Positions 44,225 through 52,723 are shown, counted from the stretch's first letter. The stretch is DNA of 52,723 bases from Chloroflexota bacterium (GCA_009773005.1 WOUT01000014.1:1-52723); one strand, 5' to 3'. The notes: a model not told the origin generated them from the sequence alone. Made by a program: numbers and translations.

Positions 44225-45178
44225 ATGAAAAAATACACGCACGCCTGGATCGCCTTCAAAGCCGTGGAGCGCCTCGCCAAGGTACAGCTCGCGGACGCCA
44301 ACAAACCCTTCGCTGACTATCTCATCAACTGGTTCGAAGACCACAAAGACGGCGTCATCCGCGGCGCGTGGTACCCCGACGAGATCATCAAGGATAACAG
44401 CACCAGCCATGTGTTGAAACACAAACCTCTAAACGAAACGCCTTTGGCGTTCCGCGTCCTGCCCTCCACCTCGCTGCTCTACATACTGGGCAAAACCTCG
44501 CCCCTGCGCGGCAAAGCGTATACGCTCGGCGCCAGCGGCAACCTGCCGGATCGCTGCGAGGCGCTCTCCCACTCCGTCATAGATAACCTGCGCATCCGCG
44601 AGCGCGAAGACAAAGGGTCTTCGCTCACACCCACCGATAACCACATCGCCCTCATCCTCTTCATGCTCAGCCACTACATCGCGGACGCCCACATGCCCAT
44701 GCACTGTGACGCCCGCAAGGATGACTTCCTCGGTTTCAACCTGCACGCCGAAGCGGAACAGCTCTGGGAAGAAGATGTCGTTCGTTCTTACGAAATCGAC
44801 AGGTTCCACCAGCGCTTCCGCTACAACCCGCAGGGCTTTCCACTGCTTAAGAATGATCCGTCTCATGCTACTTCAATCCTCAAGAGCGTGGAAGACGAGC
44901 TTAACGCGCGCGAGTTCCAGATCGGCTACGGGCAGCACAACGACAACGTCCGCGAATACATCACGGCTGTCTGCCAGCATTCCTACCTGCTTTCTTACGC
45001 CTGGCTTCCGAAAGACGTCACCCCTGCCGTCTTTGACCGCCCTGCCCTGCAAACCGCGGGCGCGCTGCCCTTCAGGGACATGAGCATCGCCGCCCTTTCA
45101 GACGCCGTGGACGCCGTCGCCCGTGTCTGGTTGCGTGATTTGAGAAGGTACATGAAGTGGGAGAAGGAACAAATCTAG
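44225..45178 (+). CDS. S1/P1-nuclease / zinc phospholipase C-like protein
   Basis: 317 residues, no signal peptide. The segment LMLSHYIADAHMPMHCDARK (near residue 142) matches the metal-binding H-x3-D...H motif of the zinc-dependent phospholipase C / S1-P1 nuclease fold, and an N-terminal HAWIAFKAVERL adds the usual early His. A second acidic/His-rich stretch (FNLHAEAEQLWEEDV) also fits. Substrate (phospholipid or nucleic acid) is not decidable. High G+C, like nrdJ. It starts 173 bases after nrdJ. Confidence 0.6.
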   Translation: MKKYTHAWIAFKAVERLAKVQLADANKPFADYLINWFEDHKDGVIRGAWYPDEIIKDNSTSHVLKHKPLNETPLAFRVLPSTSLLYILGKTSPLRGKAYTLGASGNLPDRCEALSHSVIDNLRIREREDKGSSLTPTDNHIALILFMLSHYIADAHMPMHCDARKDDFLGFNLHAEAEQLWEEDVVRSYEIDRFHQRFRYNPQGFPLLKNDPSHATSILKSVEDELNAREFQIGYGQHNDNVREYITAVCQHSYLLSYAWLPKDVTPAVFDRPALQTAGALPFRDMSIAALSDAVDAVARVWLRDLRRYMKWEKEQI

Positions 45179-45260
45179 GGAATTGATATTCATTTAGGAT
45201 TAGAATTCAATGATCGCAAAATATATGAGAATATGGATTATTGGCTATAATTGAGTCAGA

Positions 45261-47798
45261 ATGACCAATATTCTGAACCAATATCCTAATACGATAAAAC
45301 AAAATCCAATCACCTTCATTGAAGATATGGATTATATTCGTATTAATGCTCAGAATGCAATTAATAAAGACCGACAATCTGAGTTTGGTCAATTCTTTAC
45401 ACCCCCCGCTGTATCTAAATTGATGGCAGAAATGTTCTCTTTTTATAAGAACAGTATCCGCATTTTGGACCCTGGAGCAGGCGTAGGAAGCTTATCCGCA
45501 GCTTTCATATCCAATTCAATTTCCAATCCTCGATGCCCAAAAGAAATTTTTCTTACAGCTTATGAAATTGAACCGGATCTAATTAAAAGCCTTAATAAAA
45601 CGTTGTTAGATTGTAAAGACCTTTGCAATCAAAACAATGTCGTTTTTAACTTTGAAATAATCCGAGAAGATTTTATTAACTCAAGTATTGATTTAATACA
45701 TGGTGAATTCTCGCTATTTCCTGTAAAAAGAAAATACTTTGATTATGCAATATTAAATCCCCCTTATAAAAAAATAAAAACTTCCTCACTAACCAAACAA
45801 AAATTGAAACTCTTAGACATTGATACATCAAACTTGTATTCTGCATTTGTTTGGTTATCCGCTATGCTTCTTGACTCTAATGGCGAACTAGTAGCTATAA
45901 TTCCAAGGAGTTTTTGTAATGGAACGTATTTTAAAAAATTTCGGCAATACCTCTTGTCCTCGATGACGATTAAGCGAATTCATATATTCGAATCCCGTAA
46001 TAAAGCCTTCAAAGAAAGTGATGTCCTCCAAGAAAATATCATTTTGAATGCATTAAAAGTTAATAATCAAAAAACGCCCATATTGATTACTTCGAACAAC
46101 AATCCAGCGGACAACGATATTATCTCTAGCTCAATCAACTATGATCAATTTATTGGACCAAATGACAATGATTATTATTTTAGAATTATTCCTAACCATT
46201 TAGATCACCAAATTTCCTCCCAAATTAATGGCTTGGCTTGCACACTTAAGGATTTAGGTATTACTGTTTCGACTGGAAAAGTTGTTGATTTTCGTTCAAA
46301 AGAATTTTTAAAGTCTACCCCTAATGATGAAACTATTCCCTTAATCTACCCAAACAACTTACAAGATGGCATGGTAAGTTGGCCAATAACAAAATCAAAA
46401 AAACCACAATACCTAACCTTTAACCATTTAACAGAAAGTTTGGTTAGTCCATCTAAGTTTTATGTTTTTGTTAAAAGGTTTTCAGCAAAAGAAGAAAAAC
46501 GTCGAGTATATGCTGCTATATATGATCCAGAAAAGCATCCATTTGAAAAAATAGGAATTGAAAATCACCTGAATTTTTATCATAAAAGATATGGCGGATT
46601 ATCCAAAGATTTGGCGAAGGGTTTGGCAGTCTTCTTAAATTCTTCAATTGTTGATCAGTTTTTTCGACAATTCAGCGGCCACACCCAAGTAAATGCTGGT
46701 GATTTACGAAGCATAAAATATCCTACTGAATCGCAATTAGTTACGATTGGAAAAATATTTCAAGACTCATTTCCAACTCAGGAAAATATTGACAAAATAA
46801 TTATCGAGGAGTTAACTTTGAACAACAATGACTCAAATTTACAAGACCCAATTCGAGCAAAGAAAAAAATAAATGAAGCTTTATTTATACTTCAATTACT
46901 GAATGTTCCAAAAGCACAACAAAATGACCGATCAGCTTTGACTTTACTAGCTTTAGTAAATATTAATCCTTCAAATCAATGGTCTGACGCAAAAGGTAAC
47001 TTAATTGGAATAACTGAAATGATGGATTATTTCAGAGAAAATTACGGGATTAATTATGCACCAAATTCAAGAGAAACTGTCAGACGCCAAACAATTCATC
47101 AATTTATGCAGATGAACATGATTGCTGCAAATCCAGATGACCCTTCCAGACCGATCAATAGTCCTCATACCAAATATTTAATTGTTGATGGGTTACTAAA
47201 CTTACTAAAATCATTTGGGTTGAAAAATTGGGAAGTAAATCTTAAGGAATATCTTAATATTTCACCAGCTTTACGCAACCTTGAAGTGAGAGAACGAAAA
47301 ATGCCAATGATACCTGTCACCTTACCGACAGATGAAATCCTGTATCTAACAAGTGGCGGTCAAAACGTATTAATTAAAAGAATTATCGAAGATTTTTGCC
47401 CGAGGTTTGCTCCAGGTGGAAAAGTAATTTACATTGGAGATGCCGGAAAAAAAATTAATGACAACGATTTAAGCTACTTTGAAAATATCGGAATTACTAT
47501 CAACATACATGGGAAAATGCCAGATGTTATCGTCGAATTAAAAAACAAACAATGGCTGATACTTATCGAAGCAGTGACAAGTCATGGTCCGATTGATATC
47601 AAACGTCATAATGAACTCAATGGTCTTTTCGGTAAAGGTAAATATGGATTGGTTTACTTAACTGCTTTTGAATCAAAAAAGGCGATGACGAAATATTTTT
47701 CAAATATTGCTTGGGAGACAGAAGTCTGGGTCTCTGAAGAACCAAGTCACTTAATCCACTTCAACGGGGATAAGTTCCTTGGTCCTTATCAATCATAG
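45261..47798 (+). CDS. Fused restriction-modification enzyme: adenine methyltransferase + BsuBI/PstI-type nuclease
   Basis: 845 residues in one frame. N-terminal half: SEFGQFFTPPAVSKLMAEMF (40-59), SAM motif I DPGAGVG (70-76) and catalytic NPPY (166-169), typical of N6-adenine methyltransferases of the M.BsuBI/PstI/Eco57I kind. From about residue 530 the protein matches the BsuBI/PstI restriction endonuclease: helical domain (LLNVPKAQQNDRSALTLLAL) and a PD-(D/E)xK-like core with MPDVIVELK (Asp755) and LIEAVTSHGP (Glu770). In known systems these are two genes, and their summed length is about the same. If specificity is kept, the target would be CTGCAG. Strongly AT-rich, unlike nrdJ, suggesting transfer. 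No ribosome site is obvious. Confidence 0.85.
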   Translation: MTNILNQYPNTIKQNPITFIEDMDYIRINAQNAINKDRQSEFGQFFTPPAVSKLMAEMFSFYKNSIRILDPGAGVGSLSAAFISNSISNPRCPKEIFLTAYEIEPDLIKSLNKTLLDCKDLCNQNNVVFNFEIIREDFINSSIDLIHGEFSLFPVKRKYFDYAILNPPYKKIKTSSLTKQKLKLLDIDTSNLYSAFVWLSAMLLDSNGELVAIIPRSFCNGTYFKKFRQYLLSSMTIKRIHIFESRNKAFKESDVLQENIILNALKVNNQKTPILITSNNNPADNDIISSSINYDQFIGPNDNDYYFRIIPNHLDHQISSQINGLACTLKDLGITVSTGKVVDFRSKEFLKSTPNDETIPLIYPNNLQDGMVSWPITKSKKPQYLTFNHLTESLVSPSKFYVFVKRFSAKEEKRRVYAAIYDPEKHPFEKIGIENHLNFYHKRYGGLSKDLAKGLAVFLNSSIVDQFFRQFSGHTQVNAGDLRSIKYPTESQLVTIGKIFQDSFPTQENIDKIIIEELTLNNNDSNLQDPIRAKKKINEALFILQLLNVPKAQQNDRSALTLLALVNINPSNQWSDAKGNLIGITEMMDYFRENYGINYAPNSRETVRRQTIHQFMQMNMIAANPDDPSRPINSPHTKYLIVDGLLNLLKSFGLKNWEVNLKEYLNISPALRNLEVRERKMPMIPVTLPTDEILYLTSGGQNVLIKRIIEDFCPRFAPGGKVIYIGDAGKKINDNDLSYFENIGITINIHGKMPDVIVELKNKQWLILIEAVTSHGPIDIKRHNELNGLFGKGKYGLVYLTAFESKKAMTKYFSNIAWETEVWVSEEPSHLIHFNGDKFLGPYQS

Positions 47799-47849
47799 AC
47801 CACATAGATGCCATTTTATTTATCTTACCATTTGATAGATCACAGGCAA

Positions 47850-48608
47850 TTAATTAATCAACAATTCAAGAATTCTCTTCCCCCCTTCATTATCAATTCC
47901 CAGCGAAGATGATCTTGCTTGGTTTGCAGGAAAAACGATTGTGTGTTTATCATTTTCCAAACCCCAGTCAACAGCTTTCCTTATCACAACAATGTCGATT
48001 TCACCTTTTTGCGCCTTTGGTTTTAAAACTTGATGAACAAATTCTTTGAACATTTTCGTTGATTCAAGGTTTGAGATTCCACACCCTTTAGTAGAGTGAT
48101 AAGGAACAAGCTCAACGCAAGCGACTTTATTGCTTATCAATCTTAATGCATTGTCATAAGTTATTTGGTTTTCAAGAAGTTGGTTAATAATCGAGGAAAA
48201 TTTTCGTTCCCAATATATAAAACCGCCAAGCCATGCAAATTCAATGTTTAAAGACATGAATGGGTATTCATCAAAATTTTCTTGCCTTAGATTAATTATC
48301 AACTGTTTTCGATATTTGGAGTCATCATACTCCCCCTTGTAATTCGTCGTTCCTAAACCAGGATTCGCTGTCAAAATGAAAAATTTAGCCGTTTCAAGGT
48401 TCCCGACATAAGGTACTGGTATTAAACCAACGTGAAGTTTGTTCGGAAATTCTTTGACCTCTCCGAGGCGTGCTACATATTCCTCATAAGATTTTATATC
48501 AGGGTCAATTTTCCTGCCTCTAATTAATTGCTCGTCTCCCGGAAAAATATATGGAGGTTTCTCTAAATCCACCTGTCGCCATTTTTCAACTAAATTGTTA
48601 TCAATCAT
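47850..48608 (-). CDS. Unassigned protein next to the restriction-modification gene
   Basis: 252 residues, cytoplasmic, AT-rich. Start at 48608 with GGAGGGG four bases upstream; the in-frame ATG at 48659 was rejected. Features: FFILTANPGLGTTNY (near 75), a Trp/Phe-rich AWLGGFIYWERKF (near 125), VELVPYHSTKGCG (near 171), and a C-terminal IVVIRKAVDWGL (near 208). The NPG and PYHS segments recall the uracil-DNA-glycosylase superfamily, but the match is weak. Convergent with the restriction-modification gene (51 bases apart), with the same base composition, so they may have arrived together. It could be a defence accessory; function not assigned. Confidence 0.7.
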   Translation of the reverse strand: MIDNNLVEKWRQVDLEKPPYIFPGDEQLIRGRKIDPDIKSYEEYVARLGEVKEFPNKLHVGLIPVPYVGNLETAKFFILTANPGLGTTNYKGEYDDSKYRKQLIINLRQENFDEYPFMSLNIEFAWLGGFIYWERKFSSIINQLLENQITYDNALRLISNKVACVELVPYHSTKGCGISNLESTKMFKEFVHQVLKPKAQKGEIDIVVIRKAVDWGLENDKHTIVFPANQARSSSLGIDNEGGKRILELLIN

Positions 48609-48799
48609 GATTCCCCTCCATAAGTCATTGCTTAAATTTAGTCTATTTAATCCCAACATTCTGAATTAATTCTATACCTATTTCCATTTTTATTTTCTTG
48701 CATGCTTGCAGCTCTTGATACGGGGGTTTTTTTAATATAAATATAGGATATTTTTTATACGTGCGTCGCGACCTTGGCGCTCTACGATCTTCGTATCCC

Positions 48800-48898
48800 C
48801 GAGCTGCGCGTTTTTTACGTACGAGCAAGGCCGAGTAGCATTTACGAAGGGGGTGCGAGAGGGACCGAGCAACGCGCTTTTTGCATGCGAGAGAGGTC
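48800..48898. repeat. Array of about three degenerate 33-bp tandem repeats
   Basis: Units at 48800-48831, 48832-48865 and 48866-48898 each begin CGAG and share a C/G-rich start, a central T-run or equivalent, then TGCGAGAG/GTACGAGC and a GG-C end; a partial fourth (GCACGAGAC) follows. The strand-minus reading gives Lys/Arg-rich repeats (RKKRAAR type) with no start context, so it is not coding. This fills most of the 327-base gap 48609-48935. G+C is higher than in the AT-rich genes upstream. Confidence 0.6.
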
Positions 48899-48935
48899 GC
48901 ACGAGACAATCTTTTCCACTCCCAACCACCCAGCC

Positions 48936-50018
48936 CTAAAACTTTTTATGACTTGCAAAAAAGGCTTGGCAGGTCTCATTTCTCAGGTGGTTCTCAAGCC
49001 CCTTCAGCGCCGCAAAACCGTCCTTCACCAGGTTGTTCACTTGCGGGGTTGAGGTGGCTGTGACGGCCAGCTTCTTGTAATTGATCCACTGTTCGCACAA
49101 CCAGGTGCAGTCGCACACATTTTTGGCATAGCACATCACCTGCGCCTCAAGGTTCGGCTGATAGATCGTGTCCTGCATAAAGGTAAACGTCCCGGCGTTG
49201 AAATTGGTGATACTGAAATTGGTCAGATCTTCACCGAAGACTGTCGTGGTTAAATTGGGGATTTGCGGCTTGTTCACTCCCTCTTCCGGTCTGAACGTGA
49301 TCGCTCCGTGCTTCGGGAAGAGCACTTTTACCAGGCTGCCCAGATCAAGCAGTCTCATCTTATCCACCGGCGTCAGTACACCCGAAACACCCGGCGTGTT
49401 TACGAACGCCAGGTTCCAGAAACTTGGCCTTGTACCATGATCAGCGGGTAAAAATCCATCTTTCAGCAGGGTATCTTTATAAAGCTTGAAGATTTCTTTT
49501 AAGCTGTAAGATTCACCGTTCAATTCAAACGGGTTCCTGGCTGGGTCGCGGAAAATATCGATCTGGTCCCTCAGTTCTGCCGGGGTAAAATCCTTCTTGA
49601 GGCGAATTTCCATCCGCACTGACCAGCCCAGTGAGTTTAGCATCAAATAGGAGTCGACTTTAATCTTTTTGTCATCCTCCTTTAGTTGACCCGACAGGCT
49701 TAATTCATGTTTCCGCAGTCTCACATAGAACGGTACCTGCCGCTTCCAGTATTCCGGTTGGGTATCCGCTACCGTCTGCATATATCGTTTCCAAACTTCC
49801 GATTCACGCAGCCGGTTATCAATGTACCGCTGGATTAAAAAATGATCGGTCAGGATCTTTTCCTCAGATGACTGAAATTTTTCATACCTGTTTTTGCTTG
49901 TCAGGAATTTGTATCGGGTTTTACTCACCTGTATCTTTTGTTCGTTCAGTACCGTTGGCGTTGAATTGATATCGAAGAATTGGATGAAAACGTCCTTAAG
50001 AACATAAGGCCTTAACAT
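48936..50018 (-). CDS. Conserved-looking hypothetical protein, cytoplasmic
   Basis: 360 residues, no signal peptide or membrane helix. Basic N-terminal third with a long charged helical region, a middle segment with a GWSVRMEIRLKK beta pattern, and a Cys-rich stretch near the C-terminus (CYAKNVCDCTWLC, residues about 296-308) that could bind metal. Strong GGAGGG ribosome site. No family recognised. Same orientation as the membrane protein gene upstream at 50233-51501 and separated from it by 214 bases holding a hairpin and a candidate TTGACA, so perhaps separately transcribed. Confidence 0.65.
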   Translation of the reverse strand: MLRPYVLKDVFIQFFDINSTPTVLNEQKIQVSKTRYKFLTSKNRYEKFQSSEEKILTDHFLIQRYIDNRLRESEVWKRYMQTVADTQPEYWKRQVPFYVRLRKHELSLSGQLKEDDKKIKVDSYLMLNSLGWSVRMEIRLKKDFTPAELRDQIDIFRDPARNPFELNGESYSLKEIFKLYKDTLLKDGFLPADHGTRPSFWNLAFVNTPGVSGVLTPVDKMRLLDLGSLVKVLFPKHGAITFRPEEGVNKPQIPNLTTTVFGEDLTNFSITNFNAGTFTFMQDTIYQPNLEAQVMCYAKNVCDCTWLCEQWINYKKLAVTATSTPQVNNLVKDGFAALKGLENHLRNETCQAFFASHKKF

Positions 50019-50205
50019 ATTTATTCCCTCCAGTTAAAACAGATGCCCGCACATAAAAACTTAATGATTCATCATTACTGGTTGTCAAGCCGTCCCATAT
50101 TGAAAACCATATTATTTTTTGTTACAATGTTGTTGAGGAACAATTTCCTTCAGCTTGATGCTGTTACCCCTCGCTAAGTTGCGAAACGAAATTGAGGGCT
50201 TCTGG

Positions 50206-50229
50206 ATAATGGCCGTAACAGGCCATTAT
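50206..50229 (-). other. Hairpin after the membrane protein gene
   Basis: Perfect 9-bp stem ATAATGGCC / GGCCATTAT with a 6-base loop, 4 bases past the stop codon. No T-tract on the minus strand, so a weak or Rho-assisted terminator, or a 3'-end stabiliser. Confidence 0.5.
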
Positions 50230-50232
50230 CTA

Positions 50233-51501
50233 TTAATCAACAATTTCCAACAGTGCGGTTTCTTCATTTCCAACAAGACTGGCGTTATATTCTTCTTTCT
50301 TGATCTCATAAAACGGGAGATTCTCGAAAAATTCTGTCGCCATGGTCTCCGGGTTGATCCGAGCGACTGGCTGTGAGATCTCAAATGCTTTTCCGGTATC
50401 AGCGCTGATCAATTCAATGACTCTGAGTATTTTTTGCGAGTCGGCACAGATCCTTCCAACATCCCCGCCCTCTTGTGCCAGGTATTCTCTTACTTTATCT
50501 TTGATTTCATCGTCCGCGATCTGGGAGACGGTCAATCTGAATTGCGGGAGGACCTGATTCAAAGTATCCGTTGTCACATAATGCGCCCCGATGATCCTGA
50601 AATTATTTGCTTTGTTCTGGAAAACAACAGATCCGCCCGAATACTTTTGATTGGACAATAACGATTTTTTGATCACCAAATTGTAAGAATCTCTGAAATT
50701 GATCAGCAGTTGTGCCTTTTTCTGCGTTTGTCTGGCATGGTTGGATCCGATCGCCACTCCCAACACCAGACCGATCGCGATAAAGATCGCCAGGCGCTGA
50801 AAATTCACCTGTTCGTTCAGATTAAATGGCTGTAACCATGCACCCGCATCTGGGCGATTTGCAAAATATGAAAATGGGCCAAGCAGCAGCAGTGAAATGA
50901 ATACGCCGTAGATGATCCTGTCTTCAGTAGCGAGATTTACAGCCCAGGGTACCTTGAACCATTTCAGGGTCATTAACAGCATCAAACCCGGCAATACAAA
51001 ACCCGCAAAAGCCAGAGGGATGCCCAGAATGGTCTCCCCTCCGATCAAATCAATTTCGACAGGTTTCTCCACCGTCACCAGATTGGTTTTCTCTCCCCAG
51101 GTGTAGATTAATGTGAAGAACAGGTTATAAGTCCCCGCGTATGCCTTGTCTAAATTCAGCTTAAAGCAGACGTTCTGGGTTTTAACCGAATTGGCTTTTA
51201 TTTCACCGAAACCATAATCCGCCGGTTGCAGCAAAGTATTACAAGTTTGGTCATACAAGACTAAAGACTCCGGTACAAAAATGGATAAGTTCGCCGCGTC
51301 AATATTGACATCGGATTGGTTTACCACCGAGATGATCGCCGGGATCGGTTCGTTGATCCTTATCTTGCCTTGTTGTAATGAAATGTTCAAAACCACCGTC
51401 GGTGATTTTACTTCCTGTGCATGAACAACCGCGCCAGGTGCGAACATCAACAATACCCAACTCAAAATAAGCGCCGTCAGGAACAATTTGTAAATTTTCA
51501 T
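50233..51501 (-). CDS. Hypothetical exported membrane protein with Ig-like extracellular domain
   Basis: 422 residues. Signal peptide (about 1-29, ending VVHAQ), an extracellular beta-rich domain (30-150, SPTVVLNISLQQGKIRINEP, like CARDB/BACON-type folds), three membrane helices (about 160-180, 196-213 and 231-250), then a cytoplasmic region (255-422) with no recognised motif. The ATG at 51501 gives best spacing to GAGGTGAG; 51504 is a close alternative. An insertion sequence sits 125 bases upstream and may have displaced or supplied its promoter. Function unknown. Confidence 0.68.
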   Translation of the reverse strand: MKIYKLFLTALILSWVLLMFAPGAVVHAQEVKSPTVVLNISLQQGKIRINEPIPAIISVVNQSDVNIDAANLSIFVPESLVLYDQTCNTLLQPADYGFGEIKANSVKTQNVCFKLNLDKAYAGTYNLFFTLIYTWGEKTNLVTVEKPVEIDLIGGETILGIPLAFAGFVLPGLMLLMTLKWFKVPWAVNLATEDRIIYGVFISLLLLGPFSYFANRPDAGAWLQPFNLNEQVNFQRLAIFIAIGLVLGVAIGSNHARQTQKKAQLLINFRDSYNLVIKKSLLSNQKYSGGSVVFQNKANNFRIIGAHYVTTDTLNQVLPQFRLTVSQIADDEIKDKVREYLAQEGGDVGRICADSQKILRVIELISADTGKAFEISQPVARINPETMATEFFENLPFYEIKKEEYNASLVGNEETALLEIVD

Positions 51502-51600
51502 CATCTCACCTCTGCAATTAGTTTCCCCGATGTTGTCTGCAATGATGAACTGGCTCAAACAATTGAATTATACAGACGAGTGAAACAATAAATCAAGATA

Positions 51601-51625
51601 CCAAAAGTTATTACGGTTTGCACCC
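51601..51625 (+). repeat. 25-bp direct repeat, left copy (flanks insertion sequence)
   Basis: Identical to 52694-52718 and ends exactly where the insertion sequence begins (TGTAGG at 51626). Confidence 0.9.
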
Positions 51626-52693
51626 TGTAGGTTTACACTACATATTGGACAGAGGGAGAAAAAAAAAGATAGCAGGAAAAGGAAAACACCGTTATTGTTA
51701 TAGCGCTGAAACCAAACAAAACGGAGGATCCAAATCCTGCTATGAATACAATAACACAAGAAGTGAGATACAGGAACACAGTGGTAAGGTATGCCCAAGA
51801 TAAAGGTGTTTCGAGGGCAGCGAGGAAATTCAACAAAGGACGATCTTATATCTATTTTTGGCTTGAAAGGTACGAAGGAACTCTGGAATCTCTGGTAAGC
51901 AGATCCAGACGTCCTCACGGGCATCCAAACCAACAGAATCAAGAAGAGATCAAATTAGTAGCAAATATGCGTAAAAGGAACCCAAAACTGGGTCTGATGG
52001 AATTCTGGTTCAAACTACGAGAACGCGGGTACCAGAGACATTATGTCAGTCTCTTTCGTCTGATGATGCGAATGGGATGGTTTGTTAGGGCAGAACACCA
52101 AAAACAACAGTACATACCAAAACCTTATGAACAAATGAGTCACCCGGGAGAACGAGTACAAATTGACGTGAAATGGGTCCCTTTGGAATGTAATGTGGGC
52201 GATACAAGGCAAAGGTTTTACCAATTTACAGCTATCGACGAATATAGTCGATTAAGGTACTTGGGCGCTTTCGATGAGGCCACCACACATACGGCCATGT
52301 TATTTGTGCGGGACACAGTGGCTTGGTTCGCCAGGCGTGGGATCAAGATCGAGTGTGTGCAAACGGACAATGGTCATGAATTCACCAAACGGTTGCTGCG
52401 AACACGTGATGAAGAAAACCTGACCTCGTTTGAACTATTGTTACAAGCTCTGGGAATTCGCCACAAATATATCAAACCTTACACTCCTCGTCATAATGGG
52501 AAAGTCGAAAGGAGCCATCGAGAAGATCAAAAACGGTTGTATGACTCAGCTAAATTTCATTCCTTTGAAGACTTCGCAAATCAATTGAAAAGACATAATC
52601 AGCGTTCTAACAATATTCCCATGCGTCCTCTAGGGTTCACCTCTCCTAGACAATTCTTACTTAACACTGTCCAATATGTTTGACAATCCTACA
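51626..52693 (+). mobile_element. Complete insertion sequence, 1068 bp (IS481/IS3-like DDE)
   Basis: Ends TGTAGG ... CCTACA, the TG...CA ends common to this group. Imperfect terminal inverted repeats of about 27 bp share the perfect 13-base core ACATATTGGACAG (left at 51640-51652; inverted at the right end around 52665-52677, overlapping the transposase stop). One transposase gene inside. Both flanks are the same 25-bp sequence. Confidence 0.85.
51742..52683 (+). CDS. DDE transposase (rve integrase core, IS481-like)
   Basis: 313 residues. N-terminal helix-turn-helix (VVRYAQDKGVSRAARKFNK, residues 15-33), then the retroviral-integrase core with the catalytic triad: Asp in VQIDVKWV (near 140), Asp in VQTDNGHEF (near 212) and Glu in HNGKVERSH (near 255). 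Complete, no frameshift, so the element may be active. Ribosome site CGGAGGATCC. The last codons form part of the right inverted repeat. Confidence 0.9.
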   Translation: MNTITQEVRYRNTVVRYAQDKGVSRAARKFNKGRSYIYFWLERYEGTLESLVSRSRRPHGHPNQQNQEEIKLVANMRKRNPKLGLMEFWFKLRERGYQRHYVSLFRLMMRMGWFVRAEHQKQQYIPKPYEQMSHPGERVQIDVKWVPLECNVGDTRQRFYQFTAIDEYSRLRYLGAFDEATTHTAMLFVRDTVAWFARRGIKIECVQTDNGHEFTKRLLRTRDEENLTSFELLLQALGIRHKYIKPYTPRHNGKVERSHREDQKRLYDSAKFHSFEDFANQLKRHNQRSNNIPMRPLGFTSPRQFLLNTVQYV

Positions 52694-52718
52694 CCAAAAG
52701 TTATTACGGTTTGCACCC
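52694..52718 (+). repeat. 25-bp direct repeat, right copy
   Basis: Begins at the base after CCTACA and is identical to 51601-51625. Only five more bases (CTGTT) remain before the window ends. Confidence 0.9.
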
Positions 52719-52723
52719 CTGTT

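Noticed and set aside
48643-48909. Lys/Arg-rich minus-strand frame over the 33-bp repeats
   Set aside because: Repeat-derived reading with poor start context; noted as a repeat instead.
1-52723. CRISPR arrays, tRNA and rRNA genes
   Set aside because: No regularly spaced identical repeats, cloverleaf-like segments or rRNA landmarks were recognised by eye; short tRNAs could still be missed.

Overview
The window looks like a chromosomal segment of a Gram-positive-like, non-sporulating anaerobe, most likely a member of the Chloroflexota (class Anaerolineae). I infer this from the gene order of the cell-wall/division (dcw) cluster, the divergent MurG glycine/histidine loop, the AdoCbl-dependent (class II) ribonucleotide reductase next to nrdR, and the many lipoproteins. 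Species cannot be fixed from sequence alone. No rRNA, tRNA or CRISPR array was found.

Layout. 1-5218 (minus): formate dehydrogenase module, a NuoF-like NADH/flavin subunit, a molybdenum catalytic subunit with a Cys active site, and the sulfurtransferase FdhD (cut by the window edge). mobA, for the same molybdenum cofactor, diverges from it at 5372. 5969-9604: a pair of lipoproteins (seven-bladed WD40, then HEAT-repeat) flanked on both sides by decayed C-terminal fragments of a ComM/YifB-type gene. 9605-15611: five-gene oligopeptide/dipeptide ABC importer (two ATPases, binding protein, two permeases). Its binding protein appears circularly permuted. A decayed ATPase tail follows. 15612-19021 (minus): a broken DUF2231-type membrane gene, a deazaflavin-type oxidoreductase, a CruF-like carotenoid gene and a Gmad2 lipoprotein.

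19077-36777: a long dcw operon mraZ-rsmH-ftsL-ftsI-murF-mraY-murD-ftsW-murG-cvpA-murC-orf63-murB-ddl-ftsQ-ftsA-ftsZ, with most genes overlapping or spaced by a few bases. It has a clear promoter, a three-repeat MraZ operator and a terminator. murE is missing. 37143-40562: a secretion island with two small exported proteins around an 814-residue fusion of a SipW-like signal peptidase, a DUF5305-like region and a degenerate EAL (cyclic-di-GMP phosphodiesterase-type) domain. 40813-44051: nrdR and nrdJ behind a promoter with two NrdR-box-like sites.

44225-52723: accessory region. It holds an S1/P1-nuclease/phospholipase-C-like protein, an AT-rich one-polypeptide restriction-modification enzyme (adenine methyltransferase fused to a BsuBI/PstI-type nuclease), an unassigned neighbour, a short array of ~33-bp degenerate repeats, two unassigned genes, and an intact insertion sequence flanked by a 25-bp perfect direct repeat.

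The strongest candidates for something undescribed are the signal peptidase-EAL fusion island (37143-40562) and the circularly permuted peptide-binding protein (11806-13518).
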